The notes beneath the pieces are model-generated. The model saw only the letters and a list, made by a program, of their open reading frames with translations, was not told where the DNA came from and searched no databases. This document shows, in pieces, positions 9,931 to 19,330 of a DNA stretch of 64,000 nt. Location of the stretch: contig JACNJL010000030.1 in the NCBI GenBank assembly GCA_014382585.1, forward strand, positions 36,535 to 100,534, read 5' to 3'. A program made the position numbers and the translations under genes. Each line of letters opens with the position of its first letter. Position 1 is the stretch's first letter. Source of the stretch: Limisphaerales bacterium (GTDB taxonomy: Bacteria; Verrucomicrobiota; Verrucomicrobiia; Limisphaerales; UBA1100).

Positions 9931-12105
9931 TTATCTTTTGGGCGTGAGCAATGGGTTGGCCCACATCACCCAGTCGCCACCCCAACCATTTCCGCCCTCC
10001 GTGACGATTAGTTTCAGTTTCTGAACGCCGGAAACATCGATCGTAATCTCTTTCGGGGCACTCTTTCCACCTGTTTTCCCGGAGTCGAACAGCCGTTTGC
10101 CGTCGGCATGAACCTCGAAGGTGACCGAAGCTTGATAGCACGGAACTAACGTGGACTTAAAAGATGAGAAAGCGCCTTTGAGGAAGTAGGTCACTTCGCT
10201 GTGCGAATGGACCTGCAAGCCTTGATCGTAGCCTGAATCGGTCTGCCCCTTTTTCTTTCCAACAGATTTGTTGTTGGGATCGAAGCGTCCGACGACCCGA
10301 TCCGCCGCAGCGAATGTCAGCAGCGTTGCCCCGTCTTTTTTGGCGGCGTCTCCCAATTGGAAGGGGCGTTGGGCCATGTATTCGGCGATCGGGATTGGGG
10401 TCCAGGAGATTTTTTGAAAAACCGGAACGCCACTTTGGGTGCCGAGCTGGAGACTCGGTCGCTGCACGGATTGCCAATCGAGCAGCCGGACTCCCGTTTT
10501 CGGATCCTTCAAATCAAAGGGATAGATTTCGATGTTCTTTCCTTGGAGCGGAAACGATCCAGTGAACGAGCCCACGTCGACCTGTAGTTTCGTGCTCATT
10601 CGGTCCGTTGTTTCAATGATCAGTCTGCCAACCTTCGGGATCGGGACGCGGGAGCGGTTCAAGCGCCAGGATTGGATGGATCTCGTCGAGCGGATCCATT
10701 CTCTTTCCCAGCCGTCGCCAAAATCTTCAATGACCTCAGTCGTCACGCCATTCGCCTTCACGCCTGCCTGCTGCAACTGTTCCGGGGAGAACATCGGCAT
10801 CCGCGTCGTCACCGTGAACGTGTCCGACGCGTGGGTCAGCGCATGAACCGGTTTGTCCAGCTGGTAGGTCACATTGGCGAACACCCAAAGCGGATCCTTC
10901 AGATCAAACAGGTCGATGCGAGCCGCATAGTCATTGCCCGACTTCACCGTTTTCACAAACTGCCAGAACCGATGCTTCATCAACGGGTATTGGTTGTAAT
11001 TCCCGTCGCGGGTGTAAAACACGTCCACCCGCGCGATCGGCAGGGACGCATCCGGCGTCACCCGCACGTGGGGGCGCCCATCGGCAGTCTTGAGCGCTAC
11101 GCTGATTTCCGGTTGGGCGGGATAGGTGAAACTTCCCTTCAAACGGGCATCGAACCACAGCTGTTTCGCCGCGAGAGAACGGGTGTCGTGTTTGTGGTTC
11201 AGGTGCGGCGAACGCGCGATGCGGAAGTCCTTGCCCGGCATGTTGTCGATGATCCACTCCACCGACTCGGCCATACCGTGGAAATCATTGGCGGGACTCA
11301 TGAAGAGCATCGGGACCTGGATCTTCCTGGCGTAGGCACCGGGACTGGCCGTCCGCGCTTTCAGCGTGTCCTCGAATTCAAGCGGTGGCGCGCAGGACGG
11401 AGCCGCGGCTTTGACGCGGGCATCCATGGCCGCCGTCTGGAGCGTGATCACGCCTCCCATGGAGTGGCCATCGACGCCCATTTTGTTGCCATCCACTTCG
11501 GGCTGCTGCTCCAAAAAAGTCAGCGCCCGGCGGGCGGCCAGCGTTCGCAGGAAGTAGCCGCTGTTACGCGCCGAAGGCACGGCGTCAAAGCGTTTGGCGT
11601 TGTCCGGCTCGATGCCGCGAGATTCCCGGACCTGCCGTCCTTCCACCGCGCCCCAATCGGTCTGGGCGCGTTGCGGCAGATCGTGACGCGCAAGATAGCG
11701 CTTATCCCCTCGCCAACTCAACGAAAGGGTGGCGTATCCGCGTTTGGCATTTTCAATACACGGCTCCTTCATGCCGCTCCCACCACCGCCATGAATCTGC
11801 ACAATCGCGGGAAGATCTTTTTCCCCCTTGGGAAATCCGTAGATCGCGCCCATCCAAGCCTTCTGCCCCTTGAAGGTGCCGATGCAATAGCGAATGGCCC
11901 GCAGCGTGACCCCTTCCTCTTCCCACTCTTTGCAGATCTCAGCCTCGATCGGCTCAACCGTCGGGTCGTAGCCTGCCCAAGCCTCCTCCAGCGTCTGCGG
12001 CGACTTCCCATCCTTCAGCGGGGGAAGCGAATCCGGACCGGCGGCCCAAAGACTGGTCCTCGAAACCAAGATGAGCGCCGTAAAGATGAGGGAGATTGAC
12101 TTCAT
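9931..12105 (-). CDS. Acetyl-xylan-esterase-like alpha/beta hydrolase with NPCBM-type C-terminus
   Basis: 724 residues from the ATG at 12103-12105, chosen because it begins a signal peptide (MKSISLIFTALILVSRTSLW); an ATG-less extension of eight residues upstream is also open. The hydrolase part has IVQIHGGGGSG (oxyanion region) and nucleophile elbow GHSMGG (Ser215), as in the dienelactone-hydrolase/AXE1 superfamily. The C-terminal ~140 residues resemble an NPCBM/NEW2 carbohydrate-binding module (VVGRFDPNN, LQVHSHSEVTYFL, GGNGWGGDWVMWANP). The likely role is removal of acyl groups from a polysaccharide outside the cytoplasm. It is 25 bp downstream of an SGNH O-acetylesterase, so two esterases sit together in a sulfatase run. 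Ester specificity is not shown by the sequence. Confidence 0.85.
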   Translation of the reverse strand: MKSISLIFTALILVSRTSLWAAGPDSLPPLKDGKSPQTLEEAWAGYDPTVEPIEAEICKEWEEEGVTLRAIRYCIGTFKGQKAWMGAIYGFPKGEKDLPAIVQIHGGGGSGMKEPCIENAKRGYATLSLSWRGDKRYLARHDLPQRAQTDWGAVEGRQVRESRGIEPDNAKRFDAVPSARNSGYFLRTLAARRALTFLEQQPEVDGNKMGVDGHSMGGVITLQTAAMDARVKAAAPSCAPPLEFEDTLKARTASPGAYARKIQVPMLFMSPANDFHGMAESVEWIIDNMPGKDFRIARSPHLNHKHDTRSLAAKQLWFDARLKGSFTYPAQPEISVALKTADGRPHVRVTPDASLPIARVDVFYTRDGNYNQYPLMKHRFWQFVKTVKSGNDYAARIDLFDLKDPLWVFANVTYQLDKPVHALTHASDTFTVTTRMPMFSPEQLQQAGVKANGVTTEVIEDFGDGWEREWIRSTRSIQSWRLNRSRVPIPKVGRLIIETTDRMSTKLQVDVGSFTGSFPLQGKNIEIYPFDLKDPKTGVRLLDWQSVQRPSLQLGTQSGVPVFQKISWTPIPIAEYMAQRPFQLGDAAKKDGATLLTFAAADRVVGRFDPNNKSVGKKKGQTDSGYDQGLQVHSHSEVTYFLKGAFSSFKSTLVPCYQASVTFEVHADGKRLFDSGKTGGKSAPKEITIDVSGVQKLKLIVTEGGNGWGGDWVMWANPLLTPKR

Positions 12106-12130
12106 CAGAATCAATTCTGCGGGTCGCAAC

Positions 12131-12886
12131 TTAGCGCGCCTTAATCAGCTGGATAGCCTTGTCTGCAAACCGCTTGCCGAGAAGCTGATACCCGTCTTTC
12201 GTATAGTGAACCGCGCCTTTGGAATTTTTACCGTTCTTCCGGCCCAGCTTATCGTTCAAATCATCGCAATTCACCCAGGCACCGATTGGGCTGGCCTCCG
12301 CATAGGCGACCTGAATCTCACGCATCGCTTGCCAGTTGTCGTGATGTTTTCCATTCACACCAGCATCACTCAAACGGCCCAGCACGAAATGAATATCATC
12401 CCGCTTCAAGTCCTGTTTCAACTGAGCAAACAGACCATCAAGACTGGCTTTGTACACCGCTGCCTGCCCAGTGACCGCATCCCGCTCTCCTTGCATCCAG
12501 ATAAAAGTAACCGTTCGAATCTCACGCCCCGCAATCGCGGCCTTCACGCTCCCCATCAACCGATCATACAAAGCGCCCCGGTTCCGTGCCGCGCCTCCCT
12601 CAACCGACTTCCACTGCTTGTACCAACTGCTGATCGGTCGACTGCCCTTCGCATCTTTAACAACAATCACAGAATCCGCGCCGAAGGCCTTGATCACAGC
12701 CGGAGTGAATGAAACAGCCGGATCCAGTCGTTCCATATTCGATTGGCCGGATAGAATGAATAGATGGGCCTTTCCTTTGCCGTGCCCCACTTGACCCGCT
12801 TCCGGATATTGATACGTGTTTTCCGCTGAAACAGCTCCTGCCAAAGCCAATAGCCCAACGACTAAACCGGTCATTATACTTTTCAT
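12131..12886 (-). CDS. SGNH/sialate-O-acetylesterase-type carbohydrate esterase
   Basis: A 251-residue secreted esterase. Signal peptide at 1-21. The SASA-family (PF03629) signatures are clear: FILSGQSNM with catalytic Ser49, FIWMQGERDA (block III, with Gln and Gly of the oxyanion hole), and HYTKDGYQLLGKRFAD supplying the catalytic His near the end. The members act as O-acetyl esterases on sugars. It is a compact single-domain form, unlike the 585-residue relative at 31219-32976. It lies 10 bp from the sulfatase at 12897-14417 and 25 bp from the AXE-like gene, which suggests one transcript coupling desulfation to deacetylation. Confidence 0.9.
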   Translation of the reverse strand: MKSIMTGLVVGLLALAGAVSAENTYQYPEAGQVGHGKGKAHLFILSGQSNMERLDPAVSFTPAVIKAFGADSVIVVKDAKGSRPISSWYKQWKSVEGGAARNRGALYDRLMGSVKAAIAGREIRTVTFIWMQGERDAVTGQAAVYKASLDGLFAQLKQDLKRDDIHFVLGRLSDAGVNGKHHDNWQAMREIQVAYAEASPIGAWVNCDDLNDKLGRKNGKNSKGAVHYTKDGYQLLGKRFADKAIQLIKAR

Positions 12887-12896
12887 TTGGGTTTCT

Positions 12897-14417
12897 TTAT
12901 TTGTTTTTTTTATTCTTTATGGCGGAATTAGCGGCCGACTTTTCATTCGGTGAACCATAGTGCTGACTGCCTTTTAGCCACTCGTACTCCGCGTATTGGT
13001 ATGGCTTGTCAGGTTTCCCCCACAAGTCCGGAGCATTCCCTGAGTTCCAGTCGGCCCAACGGGCAAGCATGCGCTGAACCTGTTCGGGGTGTGCTGCCGC
13101 AACATCCGTCGTTTCGCAGAGGTCATCTTTCAAATTGTAAAGCACCGCCTTACCTTTTGCGATCATGAGTTTAAAATCTCCTTCACGCATCACGCCTTGA
13201 CGAGTCTGAGCGCGACCCGTATGCCAGAAGAGCACATCATGCGGCGCTTCTTTGGATTGTTGGGTCATGTAAGGGCGAATATCCTTGCCGTGCAGTCCGG
13301 CTTTCACCGGATCGCCCCCGGCCATAGCAATCGCAGTCGCACCAATATCCAATGACGTGACAGGCTCGTCCAGCACAACGCCTTGCGGTGTTTTTCCGGG
13401 CCACTTGACAATCATCGGCACACGCAAACCGCCCTCAAATGCCTTTCCTTTTGCCCCTTTCAAGGGGCGGTTGTCGCTGGTTCTGGCCATCCCGCCGTTG
13501 TCGCTCAGAAACCAAACCACCGTATTATCCGCGAGCCCGAGTTCTTCGACCTTTGCCAAGAGCTGCCCGACGCCTAGGTCCAACTCATAAACCATTGCCC
13601 CATAGATGGAGCGAGCCTTGGGCTTTACACCGGGAACCTGACTCATCTTCTCCTCGGGGAACTTCGCGATCGTTTCCTCCGGCGCCTCCAAATCGAGGTG
13701 TGGGGCATTGTAGGACATAAACAGGAAAAACGGCTTGGCCTCCGCTGAGCCTGCCGACGCATTCTTCTCCAGAAAACGGACTCCAGCATCGGTCAGCTCG
13801 TGAGTCAAATACCGGTCCCATTGCACCGGTTTCATATTGTGAATCAACGGCAGGGTATGATGGATGTCACGCCACCTTGCCGGCCGCTTGAGAGGATTGA
13901 ACCGTCCCCTATAGGATGGATGGTCCAGCGGGTAATACATCAGCCCGCCGCTGAGGAAGCCAAACCAATCGTCAAAACCCATTGCATTGGGGTGCTGATC
14001 ATTGGTCGTCCCCAGATGCCACTTGCCCACCCCGCCGGTCACATAGCCCTCCTTCTGCAAAAGGCTGGCAATCGTTTCCATCTTCGGCAGCCCCTGTTTC
14101 GGGTCGAACGGCAATGACGCATTCTTGTAATAACCGAAACTCGCCTGATGCCTTCCGGTTAAAAACCCGGCACGGGAAGGCCCGCACATCGGCCACGTTA
14201 CATAGCCGGAGGTGAAGCGCACACCCTCTTTGGCCAGCGAATCGATATGCGGCGTCGGGATGTCCTTGCAGCCATAGCAGCCGACATCGTTGTACCCCAA
14301 ATCATCCGCCATAATGACGATGATATTCGGGCGCGTCTGCTCCGCACTGAAAACTGGATGGGTCAGCACGGAGCCAGAGAGTAGTACTCCCAGAATAACA
14401 GACTTTTTGATTTTCAT
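12897..14417 (-). CDS. Type I sulfatase
   Basis: 506 residues from the ATG at 14415-14417. A GTG three codons upstream is in frame, but it sits inside the Shine-Dalgarno region, so the ATG is preferred. The leader (1-25) is followed by PNIIVIMADDLGYNDVGCYG (Asp38, Asp39) and CGPSR at 78-82. GKWHLGTTNDQHP, MSYNAPHLDLE and FLSDNGGMA complete the fold. The C-terminus is Lys/Asn-rich. It is the first gene of a likely transcript running into the SGNH esterase 10 bp downstream, with a 265-bp spacer upstream. The substrate is unknown; architecture resembles GalNAc-6-sulfatase-type arylsulfatases. Confidence 0.95.
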   Translation of the reverse strand: MKIKKSVILGVLLSGSVLTHPVFSAEQTRPNIIVIMADDLGYNDVGCYGCKDIPTPHIDSLAKEGVRFTSGYVTWPMCGPSRAGFLTGRHQASFGYYKNASLPFDPKQGLPKMETIASLLQKEGYVTGGVGKWHLGTTNDQHPNAMGFDDWFGFLSGGLMYYPLDHPSYRGRFNPLKRPARWRDIHHTLPLIHNMKPVQWDRYLTHELTDAGVRFLEKNASAGSAEAKPFFLFMSYNAPHLDLEAPEETIAKFPEEKMSQVPGVKPKARSIYGAMVYELDLGVGQLLAKVEELGLADNTVVWFLSDNGGMARTSDNRPLKGAKGKAFEGGLRVPMIVKWPGKTPQGVVLDEPVTSLDIGATAIAMAGGDPVKAGLHGKDIRPYMTQQSKEAPHDVLFWHTGRAQTRQGVMREGDFKLMIAKGKAVLYNLKDDLCETTDVAAAHPEQVQRMLARWADWNSGNAPDLWGKPDKPYQYAEYEWLKGSQHYGSPNEKSAANSAIKNKKNK

Positions 14418-14425
14418 CTTAGACA

Positions 14426-14431
14426 CCTCCT
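14426..14431 (-). promoter_or_regulatory. Strong Shine-Dalgarno (AGGAGG) that fixes the sulfatase start
   Basis: On the minus strand AGGAGG is followed by 8 bases and the ATG at 14417, an ideal spacing. It argues against the alternative GTG at 14424-14426, which directly abuts this element. This is one of the few consensus ribosome-binding sites in the window. Confidence 0.7.
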
Positions 14432-14682
14432 ATTTTTAAACGGGACTTTCTTATTTCCATAATTAGTTTTGCCGATATCCGGCCGCCGCGGCTTAGGATC
14501 GAAGAAGCGGGCGTTTCTGTTATTTTCGTTTTAATCCCCGATTTCGTTGCGAGCGAATTCGACCAATAAGTTCGGCGAGCGTTCCGCTTGATCGCAATGC
14601 GGCCCCGCTGCGGGGGGCGAATTGCGAAGGCGCAAAGGACACAAAGAATGGTGAAGAGAAGCCTCATATGACGAGTTTGCGC

Positions 14683-15903
14683 TTACTGCCGCATCGGGAT
14701 CTTTTGCCAACCGGCGGCATTCAGTTCCTTCGTGGTCCAGCCCGATTTGGTCAGGGTGACGGTGTTGTATTTGGCTCCGATCGGCGTGGCGCCGTCGAAC
14801 TTGCCGAGGTTCTTGATGATGGCGAGCTTGGCGGGGCCGGTGATGCGGCTCAGGTCGGCGTTCGCAAAGGTGACGGCGAGATGCTTGTCGGTGGCGGAGG
14901 TTGTGCCAGGGCCGCCGCTGAAGAAGTTTTCCGTTTTCTCGGTGAGTCCTTTAGTTGGGATACCCCATGTCGCGTTGGAGAAATCAGCGCCGGCAAGTTT
15001 GGCATTGCGGAAGGCGGCCATGCGGCCAGAGAAACCGGCGATGTTCAGTGTCGCGCCGGATAAGTCAGCGCCGGTGAGGTCGACGAAGAGGAAGGGTTGG
15101 TTTCCCGTCGTGTTGATCGTCGCCCCGGAGAAGTTTACATTCCGCAAGGTGTCCTTGTACCCGAAGTTGTGGCCGGTGAAGTTGAGGGTCAGCCCGTTCA
15201 GTTTTGCTCCGTCCCAGATTGTCTTCGCGGATTCACCCAACGTATCAGTGCTCCACGATTTGATGCCCAGGGATGGAAAGTCGAGGCCGGCGAGATTGCT
15301 TCCATCTTTGAACTTCGGCGTGCTCCAAGCCTTAATGCCCTTTGGGTTTTTCAGCGTGTCCACCACGGCATTGAACGTGATGGTGCCGTTGTCTCCGATG
15401 CGGTAGTTGCCGGGTGGGCTCGGTGCGACGGGCGCTTTGTTCTCTACGGGCGCGCGCAGGGCAATGACTTCGGTTCCCAGCGGGGAGCCATCATCTTTCA
15501 CCCGTTCAACATCCGTAAAGTAAGCGCCACCGGCCCGGCCGGATTCGTCGTAGAGATAGGTCCACAACTCGGACGGGCCTGCGGGAAGTTTCAGTTCCAT
15601 CCGAACCGCTTTGCTGCCAGAGGGAACGGGCATCTCTTTTTCCTGTCCGGCGATCGACACCTTGGCCCGCACGGCGACCAAGGGTTTCTCGGCGACGGAT
15701 GGCCATTGTCGAAGCGTGAAAGAATAGCGGCCGGCTTGTTTGACATTCACCATCCACGGGCCGGTCACCCTGGGTAGTTTTCGGATCGAGCCGAACCACC
15801 AGGGCGGATTGCCTTTTTCCATGTGCCAGTCCTGGGAACAAAGGTCGGTTGGGTTTTGATCCGGATTGCCCAGATCGATTGGCACCGGGGTCATGCGGGG
15901 GGG
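14683..15903 (-). pseudogene. Displaced 3' part of the neighbouring sulfatase: sandwich + pentapeptide-like domain
   Basis: This stretch is open from about 15903 down to the stop at 14683 but has no plausible start of its own. It continues the sulfatase read from 17263 after a one-base shift in a run of seven G (15897-15903; seven C on the coding strand). Dropping one C joins FWANVSP to RMTPVPIDLGNPDQNPTD, a natural C-terminal sulfatase continuation, and would give one 859-residue protein. The tail holds a beta-rich region (RYSFTLRQWPSVAEKPLVAV) and then pentapeptide-like ADLSGATLN / AKLAGADFSNATWG blocks. Either this is a real frameshift, a slippery or phase-variable site, or a sequencing error in a homopolymer. 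Confidence 0.75.
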
Positions 15904-17263
15904 ACACGTTCGCCCAGAATGGCTTGTAGGCTTCGCGCAGTTGTTTCGCCACCTCAGGATGCTCTTTGGAGACATCATTGCGTTGCGCGGGATCGGCTTG
16001 GATGTCGTAGAGAAACTGGTCGCCATGGTTCACCAGACGCCAGCGTTTGGTGAGCACCACCGAATGAGAAAAGGGCTGTGGCGGCAAGGCGTTTCCGCCT
16101 GCGGCGCCGTGGAATTGCACGAAGTGATGTGTTCGGGGCCATGGCTTGTTGGAGCCGGCCAGCAGCGGCTTGAGTGAAATGCCATCCGGCGCATACGCCT
16201 TCGGAACGGGGATGCCGCACAGGTCAGCCAGTGTCGGCAGCACATCGATGTGCGCGGACAAGGTATCAATATTCCGTCCACCGGTCAGTCCGCCCTTGGG
16301 CCAATGAATGAAGAAAGGCACACGATGGCCGCCGTCGTAAATCGAAGATTTCTTGCCGCGCATTCCGGCGTTGAAGCCGGACACTGCTTCGGAATCCAGA
16401 CCTTCGAACTTCGCGCCCGCCGCCGTTCCGTTGTCGGTCATGAAAATGAGGATGGTGTTGTCGGCCAGTCCGAGTTTGTTCAGCCGCTGGCGCAGGATTC
16501 CCATGTTGTGATCGATGTTGGCGACCATCCCGTAAAAGTTGGCGTTGGCGACGTCCTTGGCTCCCTGGTACGGCTTCGCCCATTCCGGCGCGACATAGTA
16601 CGGGCCGTGCGGGGCGTTGGGCGCGATGTAGAGGAAGAACGGTTTGTTTCGGTTGTCTTCAATAAAACGGATCCCCTCCCGGAACCAGACGTCGGTGCAG
16701 TAACCCTCAAACTTCTTAAAGGTCCCCTGCATGTTGTCAGCGGTGGCGTGTTCGTAGGTGTCGTCAAAGTAGTCGTTGCCCCAATAGTCCGACGCTTGCC
16801 CAATCCCGCCGCACCGATGCCAGAGGACATCCTGAAAGCCGCGGTCTTGCGGCCGGTGCGGCGCGTTGTCACCCAGATGCCACTTGCCGACCATCCCGGT
16901 GGTGTAACCTGCGTTTGCAAACAGATCCGCCACGGTCTTCTCATCCGCGTGCATCATGGTGCGTCCTGAACTCGTGCGATACGCACCGGTGTATCCGGGA
17001 TGATTGCCCGACATCAACGCGGCTCTTGTCGGCGTGCAAAACGGGCTCACATGAAAGTCGGTAAACCGAATCGATTCCGCATGCAGCTTATCCAGATGCG
17101 GAGTCTTCAGGATCGGATTGCCATGACAACCCAGATCGCCATAGCCCTGATCGTCGGTCATCACGAGGATGACGTTCGGTCGGGCTGCCGACGCCATCGG
17201 AGCCACAATGGCCATCGTCATCAAACACACGGCGATCGCAGCCGGCAGGACTCGATTCTTCAT
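15506..17263 (-). CDS. Type I sulfatase, reading frame broken near the C-terminus
   Basis: As read, 585 residues. The catalytic fold is complete: leader at 1-26, PNVILVMTDDQGYGDLGCHG (Asp37, Asp38), CTPTR at 76-80, GKWHLGDN, PNAPHGPYY and MTDNGTAAG. The natural protein is lost after VSPP near residue 453, where a seven-C run puts translation out of frame. The last ~130 residues (RSGQSGSKPNRP onward, Arg/Ser-rich) look like out-of-frame sequence. The true continuation lies in the other frame at 14683-15903. The enzyme core could still fold. The start ATG at 17263 lies 19 bp from the next sulfatase. Confidence 0.9.
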   Translation of the reverse strand: MKNRVLPAAIAVCLMTMAIVAPMASAARPNVILVMTDDQGYGDLGCHGNPILKTPHLDKLHAESIRFTDFHVSPFCTPTRAALMSGNHPGYTGAYRTSSGRTMMHADEKTVADLFANAGYTTGMVGKWHLGDNAPHRPQDRGFQDVLWHRCGGIGQASDYWGNDYFDDTYEHATADNMQGTFKKFEGYCTDVWFREGIRFIEDNRNKPFFLYIAPNAPHGPYYVAPEWAKPYQGAKDVANANFYGMVANIDHNMGILRQRLNKLGLADNTILIFMTDNGTAAGAKFEGLDSEAVSGFNAGMRGKKSSIYDGGHRVPFFIHWPKGGLTGGRNIDTLSAHIDVLPTLADLCGIPVPKAYAPDGISLKPLLAGSNKPWPRTHHFVQFHGAAGGNALPPQPFSHSVVLTKRWRLVNHGDQFLYDIQADPAQRNDVSKEHPEVAKQLREAYKPFWANVSPPHDPGANRSGQSGSKPNRPLFPGLAHGKRQSALVVRLDPKTTQGDRPVDGECQTSRPLFFHASTMAIRRRETLGRRAGQGVDRRTGKRDARSLWQQSGSDGTETSRRPVRVVDLSLRRIRPGRWRLLYGC

Positions 17264-17282
17264 CAGTTACAAAAGGGCTGAG

Positions 17283-18779
17283 TTACTTGTTGTGACGCTT
17301 GTTCTTTCCTCTTAATGGGTTGGCCCCAAATTTAATCTGGGCTTTCCCTGCCTTCAGCCACTGGCTTCTGGGGCCTGCCCAGTGGACATCGGTGCGGCAA
17401 TTGTCGCCCTTCAGATTGTAGTCTCCGATGTCGGCGCGGGCTTGTTGGGCTTGCTTCAGGAGGCGTTCGACGACGGTGGGATGTTGTGCGGCTAGGTTTC
17501 GCTTTTCACCGATGTCCTTCTTCAGGTCATACAGTTCGGGCTCGGTGATGTCTTCCGACTGGCCTCCCAAATTGAAATTTCCGCCGGCTTGCCAGAGCGG
17601 TTTGGCGGGGCGCGGAAGAATCAGTTTGTAACGTTCATCCCGGACGGCCTGCAGGTGGGCTTGGAAGTAGTAATAGTGCGTTTTGACAGGGCTCTTATTT
17701 GTCTCGCCAGTGAACAGCGGGAGCTGGCTTTTGCCGTCGATCTTCCATGGCTGCGTCAGCTCAGCGCCGGCAAGATCGGCGAAGGTGGGGAGCATATCCA
17801 CGATGCGGATGATGGCATCCGTTTCGCTGCCCGGCTTAATCAGCCCCGGGGCCTTGACCACGAACGGCACTCTCACGCCGCCTTCCCAGGTTTCAGTCTT
17901 TTGCCCGCGCAAAGGTCCGGGGCTGCCGGCGCGAAAGGGGCCGCCGCCCTTTTTGTTTCTCCTTTGAGGGTGATCCAGATGCAGATGCCACGGGCCGTTA
18001 TCGCTGGTGAAGATGACCATCGTCCGTTCATCGAGTTTCCACTCCTTCAACTTGGTCAACAGCCGCCCGATGTGGTGATCCATTTCCTGAACCGAATCGC
18101 CGTACAGGCCAAACTCGCTGCTCCCTCGGAACTTCTTCGAGGCAGCCAACGGCCCGCTCGTATGCGCCGTGTAGTAGCACAGATAAACAAAGAAGGGTGT
18201 GTCGCGGTTCTTCTCGATAAAGCCGAGCGCCTCGTCGGTAAAGGTTCTGTCGTAGTCTTCCGGCTCCGCTTGCGTCGGCGATAACATCTCGTTGCGGAAT
18301 TGAGGTCCGCCGCAAGGGCGACCGTAAAAGTAATCGAAGCCGTGCTTGATCGGGGTGATATCGTTCGGAAACTCTCTGCCATGCCCATTGAGATCCCATT
18401 TGCCGAATGCTGCGGAAACATAGCCTTTGGGCTTGAGAACCTCCGGGATCAACACTTCGTCGAGATGAACGAAGGGGTGGTGGCTGTATCTCTCATGTCG
18501 ATACTGTTTCACACGCGTGGGATAGCATCCTGTCAAACAGGCCGTGCGCGAGGCACCACAGACGGGTTGGGTGTAGAAAGCCGTGCATCGCATGCCATCT
18601 CGGGCAATCGAATCGATGGCAGGTGTCTTGATTTTCGTGGCGCCGAAGCAGCCGACGTCTCCATAGCCCATGTCGTCAGCCATGATGTAGACAATATTCC
18701 ACGGGCGGGTTTTTTGCTCCGCCTGCGCCACACGCGGGCACAGGAACGCTAGCAGGAGAAGAACGCGAAACGCTGTCAT
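17283..18779 (-). CDS. Type I sulfatase with CGASR maturation motif
   Basis: 498 residues from the ATG at 18777-18779, which opens a signal peptide (MTAFRVLLLLAFLCPRVAQA); the open frame continues upstream to 18992 with Arg/Pro-rich, non-family sequence. Features: WNIVYIMADDMGYGDVGCFG (Asp35, Asp36) and CGASR at 74-78. The usual Pro is Ala; maturation by radical-SAM anSME is known to accept C/S-x-P/A-x-R. FGKWDLNGHG and FTSDNGPWHLH follow. It lies 19 bp upstream of the frameshifted sulfatase and 64 bp downstream of the RidA gene. Substrate unknown. Confidence 0.93.
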   Translation of the reverse strand: MTAFRVLLLLAFLCPRVAQAEQKTRPWNIVYIMADDMGYGDVGCFGATKIKTPAIDSIARDGMRCTAFYTQPVCGASRTACLTGCYPTRVKQYRHERYSHHPFVHLDEVLIPEVLKPKGYVSAAFGKWDLNGHGREFPNDITPIKHGFDYFYGRPCGGPQFRNEMLSPTQAEPEDYDRTFTDEALGFIEKNRDTPFFVYLCYYTAHTSGPLAASKKFRGSSEFGLYGDSVQEMDHHIGRLLTKLKEWKLDERTMVIFTSDNGPWHLHLDHPQRRNKKGGGPFRAGSPGPLRGQKTETWEGGVRVPFVVKAPGLIKPGSETDAIIRIVDMLPTFADLAGAELTQPWKIDGKSQLPLFTGETNKSPVKTHYYYFQAHLQAVRDERYKLILPRPAKPLWQAGGNFNLGGQSEDITEPELYDLKKDIGEKRNLAAQHPTVVERLLKQAQQARADIGDYNLKGDNCRTDVHWAGPRSQWLKAGKAQIKFGANPLRGKNKRHNK

Positions 18780-18843
18780 GGATGCCTCACTGTGCCCGCG
18801 GCCTGTGCGGCGTGCAAGTCCGGCCTTGGGGCAGGGGCGTTGT

Positions 18844-19287
18844 CTATTCCTGCACGATCTCAAAAATCGCCTCCACCTCCACGGCGGCGCCGGTGGGCAG
18901 GGCGGCGAAGCCGAGGGCGCTGCGGGCGTGGTAGCCGTCGCCGTCCTTGCCGTAAATCTCATGCAACAGATCGCTGGCGCCGTTGATGACAAGGTGTTGG
19001 TCGGTGAAGTCCGGCGCGGAGTACACGCAGCCGAGCAGCTTGATGACCCGCAGGCCGTTAATGGTGCCGTGCGCGTTGTGGACGGAGTTCAGAATTTTCT
19101 GCGCACAATCCTTGGCGGCGGCATAGCCGTCCTCGACGGACAAGCCCTTGCCGAGCACGCCGGTGGCGGTGCTGGTGTGGCCGCTGGTGATGAGCTGGTT
19201 GCCGCTGCGGATGCAGAGATTCAAATAGCCGGGCTCGAGCTTGGTGAATTCAACGCCCAGTTCTTTCGCTTTTTCCTCGGGAGACAT
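18844..19287 (-). CDS. RidA/YjgF family protein
   Basis: 147 residues from the ATG at 19285-19287; an upstream in-frame TTG is unlikely. The RidA trimer family hydrolyses reactive enamine/imine intermediates, and some paralogues have other roles. Visible family features are LITSGHTS, AAKDCAQKILNSVHNAHG, VIKLLGCVYSAPDF and ALGFAALPTGAAVEVEAIFEI. The Arg of the E. coli RidA motif CVRARLP is not obvious here, where the segment reads ARSALGFAALPTG, so activity on imines is uncertain. No signal peptide: this is a cytosolic protein inside a block of exported enzymes, located 43 bp after an esterase and before a sulfatase. Confidence 0.88.
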   Translation of the reverse strand: MSPEEKAKELGVEFTKLEPGYLNLCIRSGNQLITSGHTSTATGVLGKGLSVEDGYAAAKDCAQKILNSVHNAHGTINGLRVIKLLGCVYSAPDFTDQHLVINGASDLLHEIYGKDGDGYHARSALGFAALPTGAAVEVEAIFEIVQE

Positions 19288-19330
19288 GCAGGAAGGGTGC
19301 CGTGCGGTGCCTCGGGGTGCAATGATCAAT

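Noticed and set aside
10672..12099. 475-codon plus-strand frame opposite the AXE-like gene
   Set aside because: Antisense shadow of a gene with a clear GHSMGG hydrolase; no domain or start context.
14419..14667. 82-codon minus-strand frame (MRLLFTILCVLCAFAI...) upstream of the sulfatase at 12897
   Set aside because: Overlaps the strong Shine-Dalgarno of the sulfatase, has no family signal and reads as intergenic debris; the whole 14418-14682 spacer shows no supported gene.
18780..18992. N-terminal extension of the CGASR sulfatase
   Set aside because: Overlaps the RidA gene and consists of Arg/Pro/Ala-rich shadow sequence; the ATG at 18779 opens a signal peptide.
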